Assembly (NCBI GenBank): GCA_021775755.1
Contig: JAJFHE010000038.1
Location: forward strand, 62,001 to 126,000
Length of the DNA stretch: 64,000 nucleotides
DNA from: Hyphomicrobiales bacterium
GTDB lineage: Bacteria; Pseudomonadota; Alphaproteobacteria; Rhizobiales; JAJFHB01
Direction of reading: 5' to 3'
The notes under the pieces are model-generated. The model ran no database searches, was not told where the DNA came from, and saw only the letters and a program-made list of their open reading frames with translations. Both the position numbers and the translations under genes were made by a program. Below, piece by piece: positions 53,774-61,798 of this stretch. The stretch's first letter is position 1; the number at the start of each line of letters is the position of its first letter.

Positions 53774-54804
53774 CCAGTGCTCAGGTTTCGTCGGGGTTCG
53801 CGCAAATGCGCAATGCCGCCCTGCTCAATGAATTTTGTCGTCTCCGCCCACAGGTGGTCGCCGTAGAGAAATGGCTCAAATTGTGTGCTGCCGGCAAGCG
53901 GCAGAGGAGAGATTTCGGCATTGACGCGCGGCTCATAGAAAAATGGTATTGAAAACCGTTCCTCGCCGTAGCTCACCACGCGGTGCTCGGTTGCGCGGAT
54001 GCGTTCGCCGGTCCAGCGTTCCAGAAGTTTTCCGAAATTGACCGTCAACCCGTCATCGGCGGGTGGCACATCGAGCCAGCGGCCATCGCGCGTGGAGGCC
54101 TGCAGCCCGGCAACGCCGGTTTGGGCGAGGAGCGTTATGAATCCCGTGTCAACATGCGACCTGCCGATCAGGTGCAGTTTTTCGCCATTGTGTTCAACGT
54201 GTGCGGGTTCCGCGATGCCCGTGGCGGTGTCCTGACGGGCTGCGGGATATCGCGTGATGCGCAGTGTCGACATGCCGCCGGAAAAAGCCGCATCGAAGCT
54301 TTGCTCGGGGAGGTTCAGTCCACGCGCAATCGACCGCATGAGCTCCCGGCCAATGCTCAACATGGCGCCATAGTAATCGCGCGCCGCATCGCGCCATCCT
54401 GGCAACGCGTCCTCGCCGGGCAAGGGTGTCGGTTCGCACAAGGGGTCCGACGGGTCGATGATTTCATGTCCGGGCAGGAGGTCCGGGCCGATGTCGATGC
54501 CTTCCTTGTAGCTTACCTGGCCTTCCTGGAGGGGGTACCAACCGCGATAAACATTCGGATGCGTGCTGTCGAAGTTCCAGCGCCAGAGCTTGCGCTGTTC
54601 CTGTTCGCTGAGTTCGAAAAGTGTGAGCAGTTTGGCCCGCGCCTCGGCGCCGGCACCGAGTTCGCCTGGCCAGTTCCTAACTGCAAGGAACCCCATTTGA
54701 GACGCGGCGGCGGCTATGGCGGTATCGGCCGCCGCCCTTGCGTCCGCACCCCCGTCAAACAAGGGTCCTATGTCGACGGTAGGAAACATCGGTGATCGCC
54801 TCAC
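53770..54804 (-). CDS. 2-oxoglutarate/Fe(II)-dependent oxygenase, isopenicillin N synthase family
   Basis: This 344-residue enzyme has the iron ligands His217 and Asp219 (GRSHVDTG) and His274 (TEHRVV), and the 2-oxoglutarate-binding Arg283 and Ser285 (RFSIPFF). An N-terminal domain of the DIOX_N type precedes them. Substrate unknown; relatives act on amino-acid, gibberellin-like or small secondary metabolites. The GTG start overlaps the UspA stop as GTGA. Confidence 0.92.
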   Translation of the reverse strand: MRRSPMFPTVDIGPLFDGGADARAAADTAIAAAASQMGFLAVRNWPGELGAGAEARAKLLTLFELSEQEQRKLWRWNFDSTHPNVYRGWYPLQEGQVSYKEGIDIGPDLLPGHEIIDPSDPLCEPTPLPGEDALPGWRDAARDYYGAMLSIGRELMRSIARGLNLPEQSFDAAFSGGMSTLRITRYPAARQDTATGIAEPAHVEHNGEKLHLIGRSHVDTGFITLLAQTGVAGLQASTRDGRWLDVPPADDGLTVNFGKLLERWTGERIRATEHRVVSYGEERFSIPFFYEPRVNAEISPLPLAGSTQFEPFLYGDHLWAETTKFIEQGGIAHLREPRRNLSTG

Positions 54805-55307
54805 GCCAGGGCGGCGATTTCATCCAGATCCAGAGAGCCTGGAACCAGCACGACCGGCACGGGAAAATCTCCGGCCTGGTTTGCCGCGATCCAGGAGACG
54901 ATTTTGCCCGGCCCTTCCTTCGATGAAGAGGCGCCAAGAACCAGAAAGGCAATATCCTGATCTTCTTCGATCAGGGCGACGATCTCGTCGGTGACCTGCC
55001 CGTGCCGTAAGATTTCTTCGATCTCGAGCTTCTCAAATCCCCAGCCTTTAAGCTTGCGCTGATAGAGGCGGAACACGGCCTTGGCCTTCTGCTCGCCTTC
55101 TTCGCGGTGAATTTCACCGACCGTCAGCCAGTGCTGAAATTCTTCCGGTTCGATCGCGAACAGAAGAACGACATCGCTATCGGTGTTGCTAGCCCTGCAC
55201 GCGGTAAAATAGATCGCTGCCTCGCATTCCGGCGTTTCGTCGACGACCGCCATGTATTTGCGGCGGTGTCCCTTCTCGTGAAGCGTGCGTTTGGTTCGAG
55301 CAGGCAT
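54801..55307 (-). CDS. universal stress protein UspA family
   Basis: This 168-residue protein has the alpha/beta UspA fold: YMAVVDETPECEAAIYFTA at the first strand, LVLGASSSKEGPGKIV and VPVVLVPG at the nucleotide site. It binds ATP in many relatives and is linked to stress survival. It is coupled to the 2OG oxygenase by overlapping start and stop. A basic N-terminal extension precedes the fold. Confidence 0.92.
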   Translation of the reverse strand: MPARTKRTLHEKGHRRKYMAVVDETPECEAAIYFTACRASNTDSDVVLLFAIEPEEFQHWLTVGEIHREEGEQKAKAVFRLYQRKLKGWGFEKLEIEEILRHGQVTDEIVALIEEDQDIAFLVLGASSSKEGPGKIVSWIAANQAGDFPVPVVLVPGSLDLDEIAALA

Positions 55308-55343
55308 ATCAGTCCGGTTGCACTCCTGATGACCGCCGACGAT

Positions 55344-56132
55344 CTAGCGTCTTGGCACAATATACGCCGCGACGAGCCCGGCAAGCCCGGCCACAATGAC
55401 GCACAGAATACCGTAGATTAATGGCTGTTCGTAGGCGATTGAGTAGACGAAGCGCTCAAACCCGCGTTTCTCGATCAGCAGCTGAGTTTGATGCCGGCCC
55501 GTCATAACGCCTTCCTGAAACAGATAAATCAGTACGTCATACTGGCCGAGAGGGACATTTGCGCCGAGATCGATGGAGGCGCGGAACAGGAAATTGCCGA
55601 CGAAACGCGCGCCTTCAGGATTTTCGATATAGAGCCCCCGGTCGCGCTGAATGCGCAAAAGGGCGTCGAAGTAAGGTTCCGCATCACCGCTGCCGAAAAC
55701 CAGGCTTTCGCGCATCAAATCTGTTTTGAGGCCCGCAAAACCGATGCCGAGGCGGTGGAACGTATCCGGCAGGGCAATGTCATTTAACGCACGGTTCGAG
55801 ACCACCGCATAGTAGCCGGGAGCGCGCTCGACCCGTTCACCGCCGTCATTTATCCAGATACCGGTGCGCCAGACCTTTTGGCGCACCTGCACCGGGCGGG
55901 TCGGTCCGATAACTTCGATCACGACATCTGACGTTGTTTCATCGGCGGGATCGATTGCGCCCACAAGGGAGCCGAATAACACGACGCGCGTCCCGGAGAA
56001 GTCCGCCTCCACCGCGACGTCATGGGTCGTCAGGTCGGCAACCACGCCCTGCGCGCGGGCTTGCCCGGCGAAACAGAATGCAGCGAGAGCGGCGGCGAAG
56101 CAGAGCCGGGCTAAGGTGCGTCCGATAGCCAT
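55344..56132 (-). CDS. TIGR02186 family membrane protein
   Basis: This 262-residue protein has a signal peptide (cleavage near AQA-type residue 28), a beta-rich periplasmic domain and a C-terminal membrane helix (about residues 234-258). LTTHDVAVEADFSGTRVVLFG and APGYYAVVSNRALNDI match TIGR02186, usually encoded beside a TauE/SafE transporter, as here: it begins directly after that gene's stop. Role unknown; perhaps a partner of the transporter. Confidence 0.9.
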   Translation of the reverse strand: MAIGRTLARLCFAAALAAFCFAGQARAQGVVADLTTHDVAVEADFSGTRVVLFGSLVGAIDPADETTSDVVIEVIGPTRPVQVRQKVWRTGIWINDGGERVERAPGYYAVVSNRALNDIALPDTFHRLGIGFAGLKTDLMRESLVFGSGDAEPYFDALLRIQRDRGLYIENPEGARFVGNFLFRASIDLGANVPLGQYDVLIYLFQEGVMTGRHQTQLLIEKRGFERFVYSIAYEQPLIYGILCVIVAGLAGLVAAYIVPRR

Positions 56133-57059
56133 CTAATGCCCTCCAAAACTGTCTGCGACGGAGAACAGTTCATCCGGCTCGACCAGCAGGTCGAAACCGA
56201 GCTTTGCGCACATGGCGAGAACCAGAAGGGCAAGCAGGGCACGCAGCTGTTCGCCGCGCAAACGCTGCCCGAGCCTCACGCCGAACTGCGCCCCGATGAC
56301 CCCGCCGGCCATCAGCAAAAGCGCCAGAACCGCATCGACGGTCTGGTTCTGCACCGCGTGGAGGATCGTGACGAGGCTTGTTACGAAAACGATCTGGAAC
56401 AGCGATGTCCCGACCGCAACCGTCGTCGGTATGCGCAGCAGATAGATCATCGCCGGCACCATGATAAAGCCGCCACCGACACCCATGATCGCCGCCAGCA
56501 GCCCGACAAGCAGCCCTAGGAGCAGCGGTGGAACAATGCTGATATAGAGCTTGGAGCGGTTGAACCGCATCTTGAACGGCAGGCGATGTATCCAGTTGTG
56601 CTGCCCGGAGCGGCGAGCAGGTGCTGCTTTGCCGGCCTGGGTCCGGAACACTGCGCGGATACTTTCGATCAGCATCAAGACGCCGACGATGCCGAGAAAA
56701 AAGACGTAACAGAGCGAAATTGCGAGATCCACCTGGCCCATCTCGCGCAGGATCTTGACGATCTGTACGCCGACAATCGAGCCGGCCACACCGCCGCACA
56801 GCAAAATGGCGCCCATCTTGATGTCGACATTGCCGCGGCGCCATTGCGCAATCGATCCCGACACCGAGGACGCGGCGATCTGGTTGGCCTCGGTAGCGAC
56901 CGCAATAACCGGGGGGATGCCGATGAAGATCAGCATCGGTGTCATCAGAAAGCCGCCGCCGACACCAAACATTCCCGACAGAATGCCGACAATGCCGCCG
57001 AGACCGACGAGCAGAAAGACGCTCACCGACATCTCAGCGATGGGCAGATAAATCTGCAT
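56133..57059 (-). CDS. sulfite exporter TauE/SafE family protein
   Basis: This 308-residue membrane protein has two repeats of the TauE/SafE fold, each with a Gly-rich motif (GMFGVGGGFLMTPMLI and AIMGVGGGFIMVPAMIYL), and about eight membrane segments. The family moves sulfite, sulfoacetate or related anions. Upstream of the TIGR02186 gene in the same operon. It is the first gene; its promoter lies in the 283-base divergent gap shared with the DUF6489 gene. Confidence 0.93.
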   Translation of the reverse strand: MQIYLPIAEMSVSVFLLVGLGGIVGILSGMFGVGGGFLMTPMLIFIGIPPVIAVATEANQIAASSVSGSIAQWRRGNVDIKMGAILLCGGVAGSIVGVQIVKILREMGQVDLAISLCYVFFLGIVGVLMLIESIRAVFRTQAGKAAPARRSGQHNWIHRLPFKMRFNRSKLYISIVPPLLLGLLVGLLAAIMGVGGGFIMVPAMIYLLRIPTTVAVGTSLFQIVFVTSLVTILHAVQNQTVDAVLALLLMAGGVIGAQFGVRLGQRLRGEQLRALLALLVLAMCAKLGFDLLVEPDELFSVADSFGGH

Positions 57060-57196
57060 AGAGTGGCTCCGGTGCGCGAACCGCTGGGCTCGCTACTTTC
57101 CGATGGTGTCAGGTCTGCAGGTTGCCCCCGGCGGGCTTGGATCGCCGGAACGCTTATAAGTTTGATTGAACCGGCTCATACTCCAACCATCGGTTC

Positions 57197-57209
57197 TGTC
57201 AATGTGACA
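57197..57209 (+). promoter_or_regulatory. short palindrome in the divergent TauE/DUF6489 gap
   Basis: TGTCA and TGACA flank a three-base centre, giving a 13-base palindrome in the gap between the two divergent genes. It is a plausible dimeric repressor or activator site but short enough to be chance. The rest of the 283-base gap holds no gene. Confidence 0.25.
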
Positions 57210-57342
57210 ATATAGCGTGGTTCGGCCATGCAATCGGGCACGGGCCCGCGCAGGCTGGCGAAACCGGCACAAGTGCGCTACAGCAACTCCAGTTTGCCGG
57301 GCTCCTTTGTCCGAGCCGCCCTCGTAAGGAGATAACTCGACC

Positions 57343-57600
57343 ATGAAGATCTCGATCGACATCGATGGCTCGCCGGAAGAAATGCGAACGTTTTTCGGTC
57401 TGCCGGATATCAAACCGATGCAGGATGCGGTGCTCGACAAGGTGCAGTCTCAGATCGAGAAGAATCTTGAGCACACAGATCCCGAAGCGATCATGAAAAC
57501 CTGGCTTACCCCCGGACTTGAAGGTTTTGGCGAGATGCAGAAAATGATGTGGGCGGCAACCATGGGCAAGGCGCCTGATGGCACGAAAGACGGTGACTGA
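57343..57600 (+). CDS. DUF6489 family protein
   Basis: This 85-residue protein begins MKISIDIDGSPEEMRTFFGL and continues DIKPMQDAVLDKV and LTPGLEGFGEMQKMM, a match to DUF6489 proteins of Alphaproteobacteria. No function is known. AAGGAG lies just upstream of the ATG. It precedes the tandem glycosyltransferases on the same strand. Confidence 0.85.
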   Translation: MKISIDIDGSPEEMRTFFGLPDIKPMQDAVLDKVQSQIEKNLEHTDPEAIMKTWLTPGLEGFGEMQKMMWAATMGKAPDGTKDGD

Positions 57601-57652
57601 CATGCACGGGTGCGCGGGGTCGCCAGCGTCAAAAACGGTGTAGCGCACGATC

Positions 57653-58534
57653 ATGCGCGTGCTTGCCGTCTCCAACAAAGTTTCGCCGGGCTTTGAACGG
57701 TATCTTTTCTCCTGCCGGGCGCTAGGAATTGAACCCGAGATCCTCGGGATGGGCGAACCTTTCGCGGCGCCCGGAACCAAACTCGTGCGCGTGCGCGAGG
57801 CGCTGCGCGGTATGGACGATGACGAACTGGTGCTGTTCTCCGACTGCTGGGACGTGGTGTTCGTGCGCGGACTGTCGCATGTGCGCGAAGTCTTCGACAG
57901 TTTCGGCGCACCGCTTGTGTTCTCCGCCGAGCCGCACTTCCTTTATGTGAAACCGGGTAAATACGGCCAATGGAAACGCTATCCCACCGGGCATTCGGCG
58001 GGTCTTTACCGTTTCTTGAATTCCGGTGCGTGGATTGGCCGAGCCGGATACGTCGCACGGGTGCTCGACGATATCGATTGTCCGCCCGACTGGCCCTGCG
58101 ACCAGACACTCTTCAACGAGTGGTTTATCGACCACCCGGACGGCCTTGTTCTCGATCACGAGCAGAAACTGTTTGCATCGACCATTTTTCGCGAAGGGTT
58201 CGAGCGCTCGGATTTTGAGCTCGCCAATGGAGAGTTCCGGCACCGGCGCACCGGCACGGCGCCGTGCCTGATCCATTTCGGCGGTGAGAACCGCGTCTGT
58301 TCGAACCGCACCCTGTCGCTCGTGCCAACTGAGCTCTCCCGCGCCCCGATTGGATTTGCGGACCGGCTCGACTACGCCCTCAAGGTCATTCACCTCAAGG
58401 TCCTCTATGGTCTCGGGCTGCCGCCTTACCCCTTCGCCAGGCCGCTGGAATGGGGGCTTTATGTTGCGGGCGCTTCCGCCGCCGTTGGCGTTCTCGCAGC
58501 CTGCGTGCTAGGGATCTCCCACCTTCTCCAGTGA
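57653..58534 (+). CDS. PLOD-type glycosyltransferase, first copy, with C-terminal membrane tail
   Basis: This 293-residue protein resembles the glycosyltransferase domain of collagen lysyl hydroxylases (PLOD). It has ERYLFSCRALGIEPEILG, an acidic metal-type motif FSDCWDVVF (Asp64 and Asp67), FSAEPHFLY, YRFLNSGAWIGRA and the late CLIHFGGEN block. The last 30 residues form one hydrophobic helix, so the enzyme may be tail-anchored with its catalytic domain in the cytoplasm. The acceptor is unknown. It has a tandem paralogue 73 bases downstream. Confidence 0.85.
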   Translation: MRVLAVSNKVSPGFERYLFSCRALGIEPEILGMGEPFAAPGTKLVRVREALRGMDDDELVLFSDCWDVVFVRGLSHVREVFDSFGAPLVFSAEPHFLYVKPGKYGQWKRYPTGHSAGLYRFLNSGAWIGRAGYVARVLDDIDCPPDWPCDQTLFNEWFIDHPDGLVLDHEQKLFASTIFREGFERSDFELANGEFRHRRTGTAPCLIHFGGENRVCSNRTLSLVPTELSRAPIGFADRLDYALKVIHLKVLYGLGLPPYPFARPLEWGLYVAGASAAVGVLAACVLGISHLLQ

Positions 58535-58607
58535 ACACGGCGCCAGTGTCGGCTGCCGTATTTCGCATGGAGACCGGACTTGCAATCCTCCCATTGTGAC
58601 CTCAACC

Positions 58608-59477
58608 ATGCGTGTCCTGACCGTCTCCAGCAAATCAACACCGGGCCTTGAACGATATCTCGCCTCGTGCCGTCTCTTCGGCATCGAGCCGCAAATCCTC
58701 GGTATGGGCGAACCGTTTGCCGGGTTGGGCACCAAGCTCCTGCAATTGAGAAACGCGCTGCGCGAAATGCCGGATGACGAACTCGTTCTGTTTTCAGACA
58801 GCTGGGACGTCGTTTTCCTGCGTCAGCTGGACGACGTACCCCGGATATTTGATGAATTCGGCGCGCCGGTTGTGTTCTCCGCGGAGCCGCATTTCCTCTA
58901 TTTGAAGGACGGCAAGTACGACCAGTGGAAGCGTTACCCGGTTGATGCGTCCGTCGGCCTCTACCGCTTTTTGAACTCCGGCGCCTGGGTTGGGCGGGCC
59001 GGCCATGTCGCGGCCATGTTCGGCGACATCGACTGCCCGGCCGATGCCAATGACGATCAAACGCTGGTCAACGAGTGGTTTATCGAGCACCCCGAAGGGC
59101 TGGTGCTGGATCACGATCAGAAGCTGTTCGCCTCGACAATATTCAGAGAGGGGTTCGAATCAGCTGACTTTGAAATCGTTGGCGGACGATTCCGCCACCG
59201 CGGCACCGGCACGACACCTTGCCTTATACATTTCGGCGGCGAAAACCCGGCCTGCTCGAAACGCGTGCTCTCGATGTTACCGTTTGAGGTGCCGCAACTG
59301 CCGGTGAGTTTCAAGGCGCGTTTCGATTACGCCGTCAACATCGTCTGCCTGAGGGTTCTCTATGCCCTGAAGCTTTTCCCGTATCCTCACGCGGTTCGTG
59401 TGAAGCGCGCGGTTTACGGCGCCGCTGCCGCCACACTTGTGGCCATCTGCCTGGCGGCTGTCATGCTTGCGGCCTGA
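58608..59477 (+). CDS. PLOD-type glycosyltransferase, second copy, with C-terminal membrane tail
   Basis: This 289-residue paralogue of the previous gene shares the same motifs: ERYLASCRLFGIEPQILG, FSDSWDVVF, FSAEPHFLY, YRFLNSGAWVGRA and CLIHFGGEN. It also has a hydrophobic C-terminal tail (residues about 268-289). The two copies are clearly duplicated but diverged, so they probably have related, non-identical acceptors. ATG at 58608 is used; a GTG at 58596 would add four residues. Its end overlaps the convergent antiporter by 17 bases. Confidence 0.85.
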   Translation: MRVLTVSSKSTPGLERYLASCRLFGIEPQILGMGEPFAGLGTKLLQLRNALREMPDDELVLFSDSWDVVFLRQLDDVPRIFDEFGAPVVFSAEPHFLYLKDGKYDQWKRYPVDASVGLYRFLNSGAWVGRAGHVAAMFGDIDCPADANDDQTLVNEWFIEHPEGLVLDHDQKLFASTIFREGFESADFEIVGGRFRHRGTGTTPCLIHFGGENPACSKRVLSMLPFEVPQLPVSFKARFDYAVNIVCLRVLYALKLFPYPHAVRVKRAVYGAAAATLVAICLAAVMLAA

Positions 59478-60750
59478 CTTCGGCATCCGCCCGGACCTGG
59501 TTGCCATGCCGCAGTGGCATTTCGGGCACTGGTTCCGTTTCAGCGCATTCGCCCTGACGCGCGACCAACCGCCCGAATGCCTTGGCGAACGGTCCGGCCG
59601 TCGCGCCGTGCAGGATCGTGCTCAAAAGCACTGTCACCACCACGCAAGCCAATATCTCGTCTGCTCCTGAAACCGGATATTCCTGTAATATGAGCAGCGC
59701 AAAGAGAATGGATGCCAGGCCGCGAGGGCCAAACCACCCAAGGAACAGCTTTGTGGGCAGGGTAAGCTGTGTCTTCGCCAGCGCCAGGAATACAGGCGCA
59801 ATGCGTACGATTGTCAGGCTCAGTACCGCATAGCCGACCACCGGCCAGCTGAGTGCTCGAAGTCCGTCGGGCACCATAACCAGACCAAAGATGCCGAACG
59901 TCAGAAGTGTCAGCAACAGGCCCTCGGTTTCCATGAACTCTTCAAGAAAACGGAACGGCTGCGCAAGGCTCGCACCGAACACCAGCCCGCCTGTAAAGGC
60001 GGCAATGAACCCGTTGCCGCCAATGGCCTCTGCGGCGGCAAACACGAGGATGGCAAGAGCGATAACCGAAATGCCCTGGAACGGTGTGCTCATCCAGCCG
60101 CGCTTGGCTGCCGTGTCGATCAGTTTTGCGCCAAGCATGCCAATTAACACGCCGGCGAGCGGGCCCAGCGTCACCTGCTTGAACGTAAACAGAGCTATCG
60201 ATGCCGCATCGCTTTGATGTTCGGCCGGCGCACCCGCCCAGATCGCAAATATCAAAACGAGCGGCAGCGCGATACCATCGTTCAGGCCGCTTTCAACGTT
60301 GATGGCCTGTCTGATGCGGACCGGAACCGTCGGATTGGAAACGACATCCTGTCCCAACGCTGCATCGGTCGGAGCAAGAATTGCCGCCAGAAGAAACAGC
60401 ATCGGCCAGGTTGCGTTGGTGAAAAGCACGCTGCCCACCAGTGCACCGAGCACGACCGTTGCGGGAAGACCGAAAACGAGCATGCGCTGTGGCAGATCGT
60501 GGTCTCTCAGCAAGCCTTTCAGGTCTATGCGGGACGCATCGGAGAACAAGACGAGGACTAGTGTTATCTCCGCGACGAGGTGTATCGCCTCGTGACTGAC
60601 TTCGAGGTGTACAAAGCCCAGGCCGCCGCCGCCCAGCCCCCAGCCCGCGAGCACGAAAAAGAGCGGCATCGTAACAATGGTTCCCGCGAGTCGTTTGGAG
60701 AAGAGCGCGTATGTGATAACCGTTGCGGCTAGCAGGATAACCGATGTCAT
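59461..60750 (-). CDS. cation/proton antiporter, CPA1 family
   Basis: This 429-residue membrane protein has about 12-13 helices and the CPA-type transport motif ESGLNDGIALPLVL with the Asn-Asp pair, plus LAPTDAALG in the preceding helix. It exchanges Na+ or K+ for protons. The ATG at 60750 has GGGGAAG upstream. The frame is open to 60966, but no membrane helix precedes the chosen start and that part overlaps the divergent sigma gene. The cytoplasmic C-terminal tail is short. Confidence 0.92.
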   Translation of the reverse strand: MTSVILLAATVITYALFSKRLAGTIVTMPLFFVLAGWGLGGGGLGFVHLEVSHEAIHLVAEITLVLVLFSDASRIDLKGLLRDHDLPQRMLVFGLPATVVLGALVGSVLFTNATWPMLFLLAAILAPTDAALGQDVVSNPTVPVRIRQAINVESGLNDGIALPLVLIFAIWAGAPAEHQSDAASIALFTFKQVTLGPLAGVLIGMLGAKLIDTAAKRGWMSTPFQGISVIALAILVFAAAEAIGGNGFIAAFTGGLVFGASLAQPFRFLEEFMETEGLLLTLLTFGIFGLVMVPDGLRALSWPVVGYAVLSLTIVRIAPVFLALAKTQLTLPTKLFLGWFGPRGLASILFALLILQEYPVSGADEILACVVVTVLLSTILHGATAGPFAKAFGRLVARQGECAETEPVPEMPLRHGNQVRADAEVRPQA

Positions 60751-60898
60751 GGCACAACTTCCCCATTCAACGTATTTTGGCCAGCACAAGAATTCCTTGC
60801 CGTGTGGCACTAACAAACTGATGTTGCGGCCATGACGAAGGTTACGTACAACCTGCGATAATGGAAACCCATACACAGGTAACGGTGGTGGCTTCGCC

Positions 60899-61483
60899 AT
60901 GGATGACGACGGTTTAGTCGCAGCGTTGCTCAGCGGAAGCGACACGGCGGCCAGAGAGTTGGTCACCCGTCATTCGCCATGGATGCTGGCTGTTTCAAAG
61001 CGCATATTGAGAGATCCCGTGCTCGCGGAAGATTGCGTGCAGGAGGCGCTCATTGCCGCAATCACCAAAATTGCAACGTTTGAGGGCCGCTCCAGCCTTA
61101 AATCGTGGCTGCACCGAATTTTGATGAACCAGTCGCTGATGAAGCTGCGTGTGCGCAAACGTCGATCGGAAGATTCCATCGATGATCTTTTGCCGGAGTT
61201 CTATGAAAATGGATGCAGGATCGAGGAAGTCGGAAGCCAATACCGCACGCCGGAAGAGATACTCGGCAGCCGGGAAACGGTTGATCTGGTAAAGCAGCAT
61301 ATCGAACAATTGCCGGAGTCTTATCGTATCGTTTTGCAGCTTCGCGACATCGAGGAGATGACGACGGCGGAAGTTGCAGATGCGCTCGAATTGACGGAAA
61401 CCAATGTGAAGGTGCGATTGCATCGCGCGCGATCGGCTCTCAAGAGCTTGCTCGAGCCCGTTATGCGAGGAGGTGGGTCATGA
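60899..61483 (+). CDS. ECF-family sigma factor
   Basis: This 194-residue protein has region 2 (DPVLAEDCVQEALIAAI, SSLKSWLHRILMNQSLMKLR) and region 4 (LPESYRIVLQLRDIEEMTTAEVADAL). A zinc-type anti-sigma gene overlaps its end as ATGA. Divergent from the antiporter across 148 bases. The signal is unknown; zinc anti-sigma partners often sense redox or metals. Confidence 0.93.
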   Translation: MDDDGLVAALLSGSDTAARELVTRHSPWMLAVSKRILRDPVLAEDCVQEALIAAITKIATFEGRSSLKSWLHRILMNQSLMKLRVRKRRSEDSIDDLLPEFYENGCRIEEVGSQYRTPEEILGSRETVDLVKQHIEQLPESYRIVLQLRDIEEMTTAEVADALELTETNVKVRLHRARSALKSLLEPVMRGGGS

Positions 61484-61794
61484 ATGCGCTACGCCGTACC
61501 GCGTTGAGAAATTGGCTGCACGGGGTCATGTTCAAGAGCGTTCCACTCATGATCAATTGCCGGGAGTTTGAGGGGTTCATACTCGAGTATCTGGAGGGAG
61601 ACCTGACACGGCGGCAAAGTTTCGTGTTCGAGACGCATTTGAAAGTATGCCGCGAATGCCGCGACTATTTAACCGCCTACCAGACCACCACCGACGTTGT
61701 GAAGCGGGTCTTTCAGGATGAAGAGGCACCGGTGCCCGAAACGGTGCCGGAAGATCTGATCAAGGCAGTCCTGGAAGCGAAAAACGCGCGCTAG
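61480..61794 (+). CDS. zinc-finger anti-sigma factor
   Basis: This 104-residue protein has the ZAS signature: Cys27 then His53-x3-Cys57-x2-Cys60 (HLKVCRECRDYL). It has no membrane segment, so it is a soluble anti-sigma factor. ATGA overlap with the sigma gene indicates coupling. The first ATG is favoured because of the overlap, although ATGs at codons 17 and 24 are possible. Its end is four bases from the convergent Rieske/glutamate-synthase gene. Confidence 0.9.
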   Translation: MNALRRTALRNWLHGVMFKSVPLMINCREFEGFILEYLEGDLTRRQSFVFETHLKVCRECRDYLTAYQTTTDVVKRVFQDEEAPVPETVPEDLIKAVLEAKNAR

Positions 61795-61798
61795 AATT

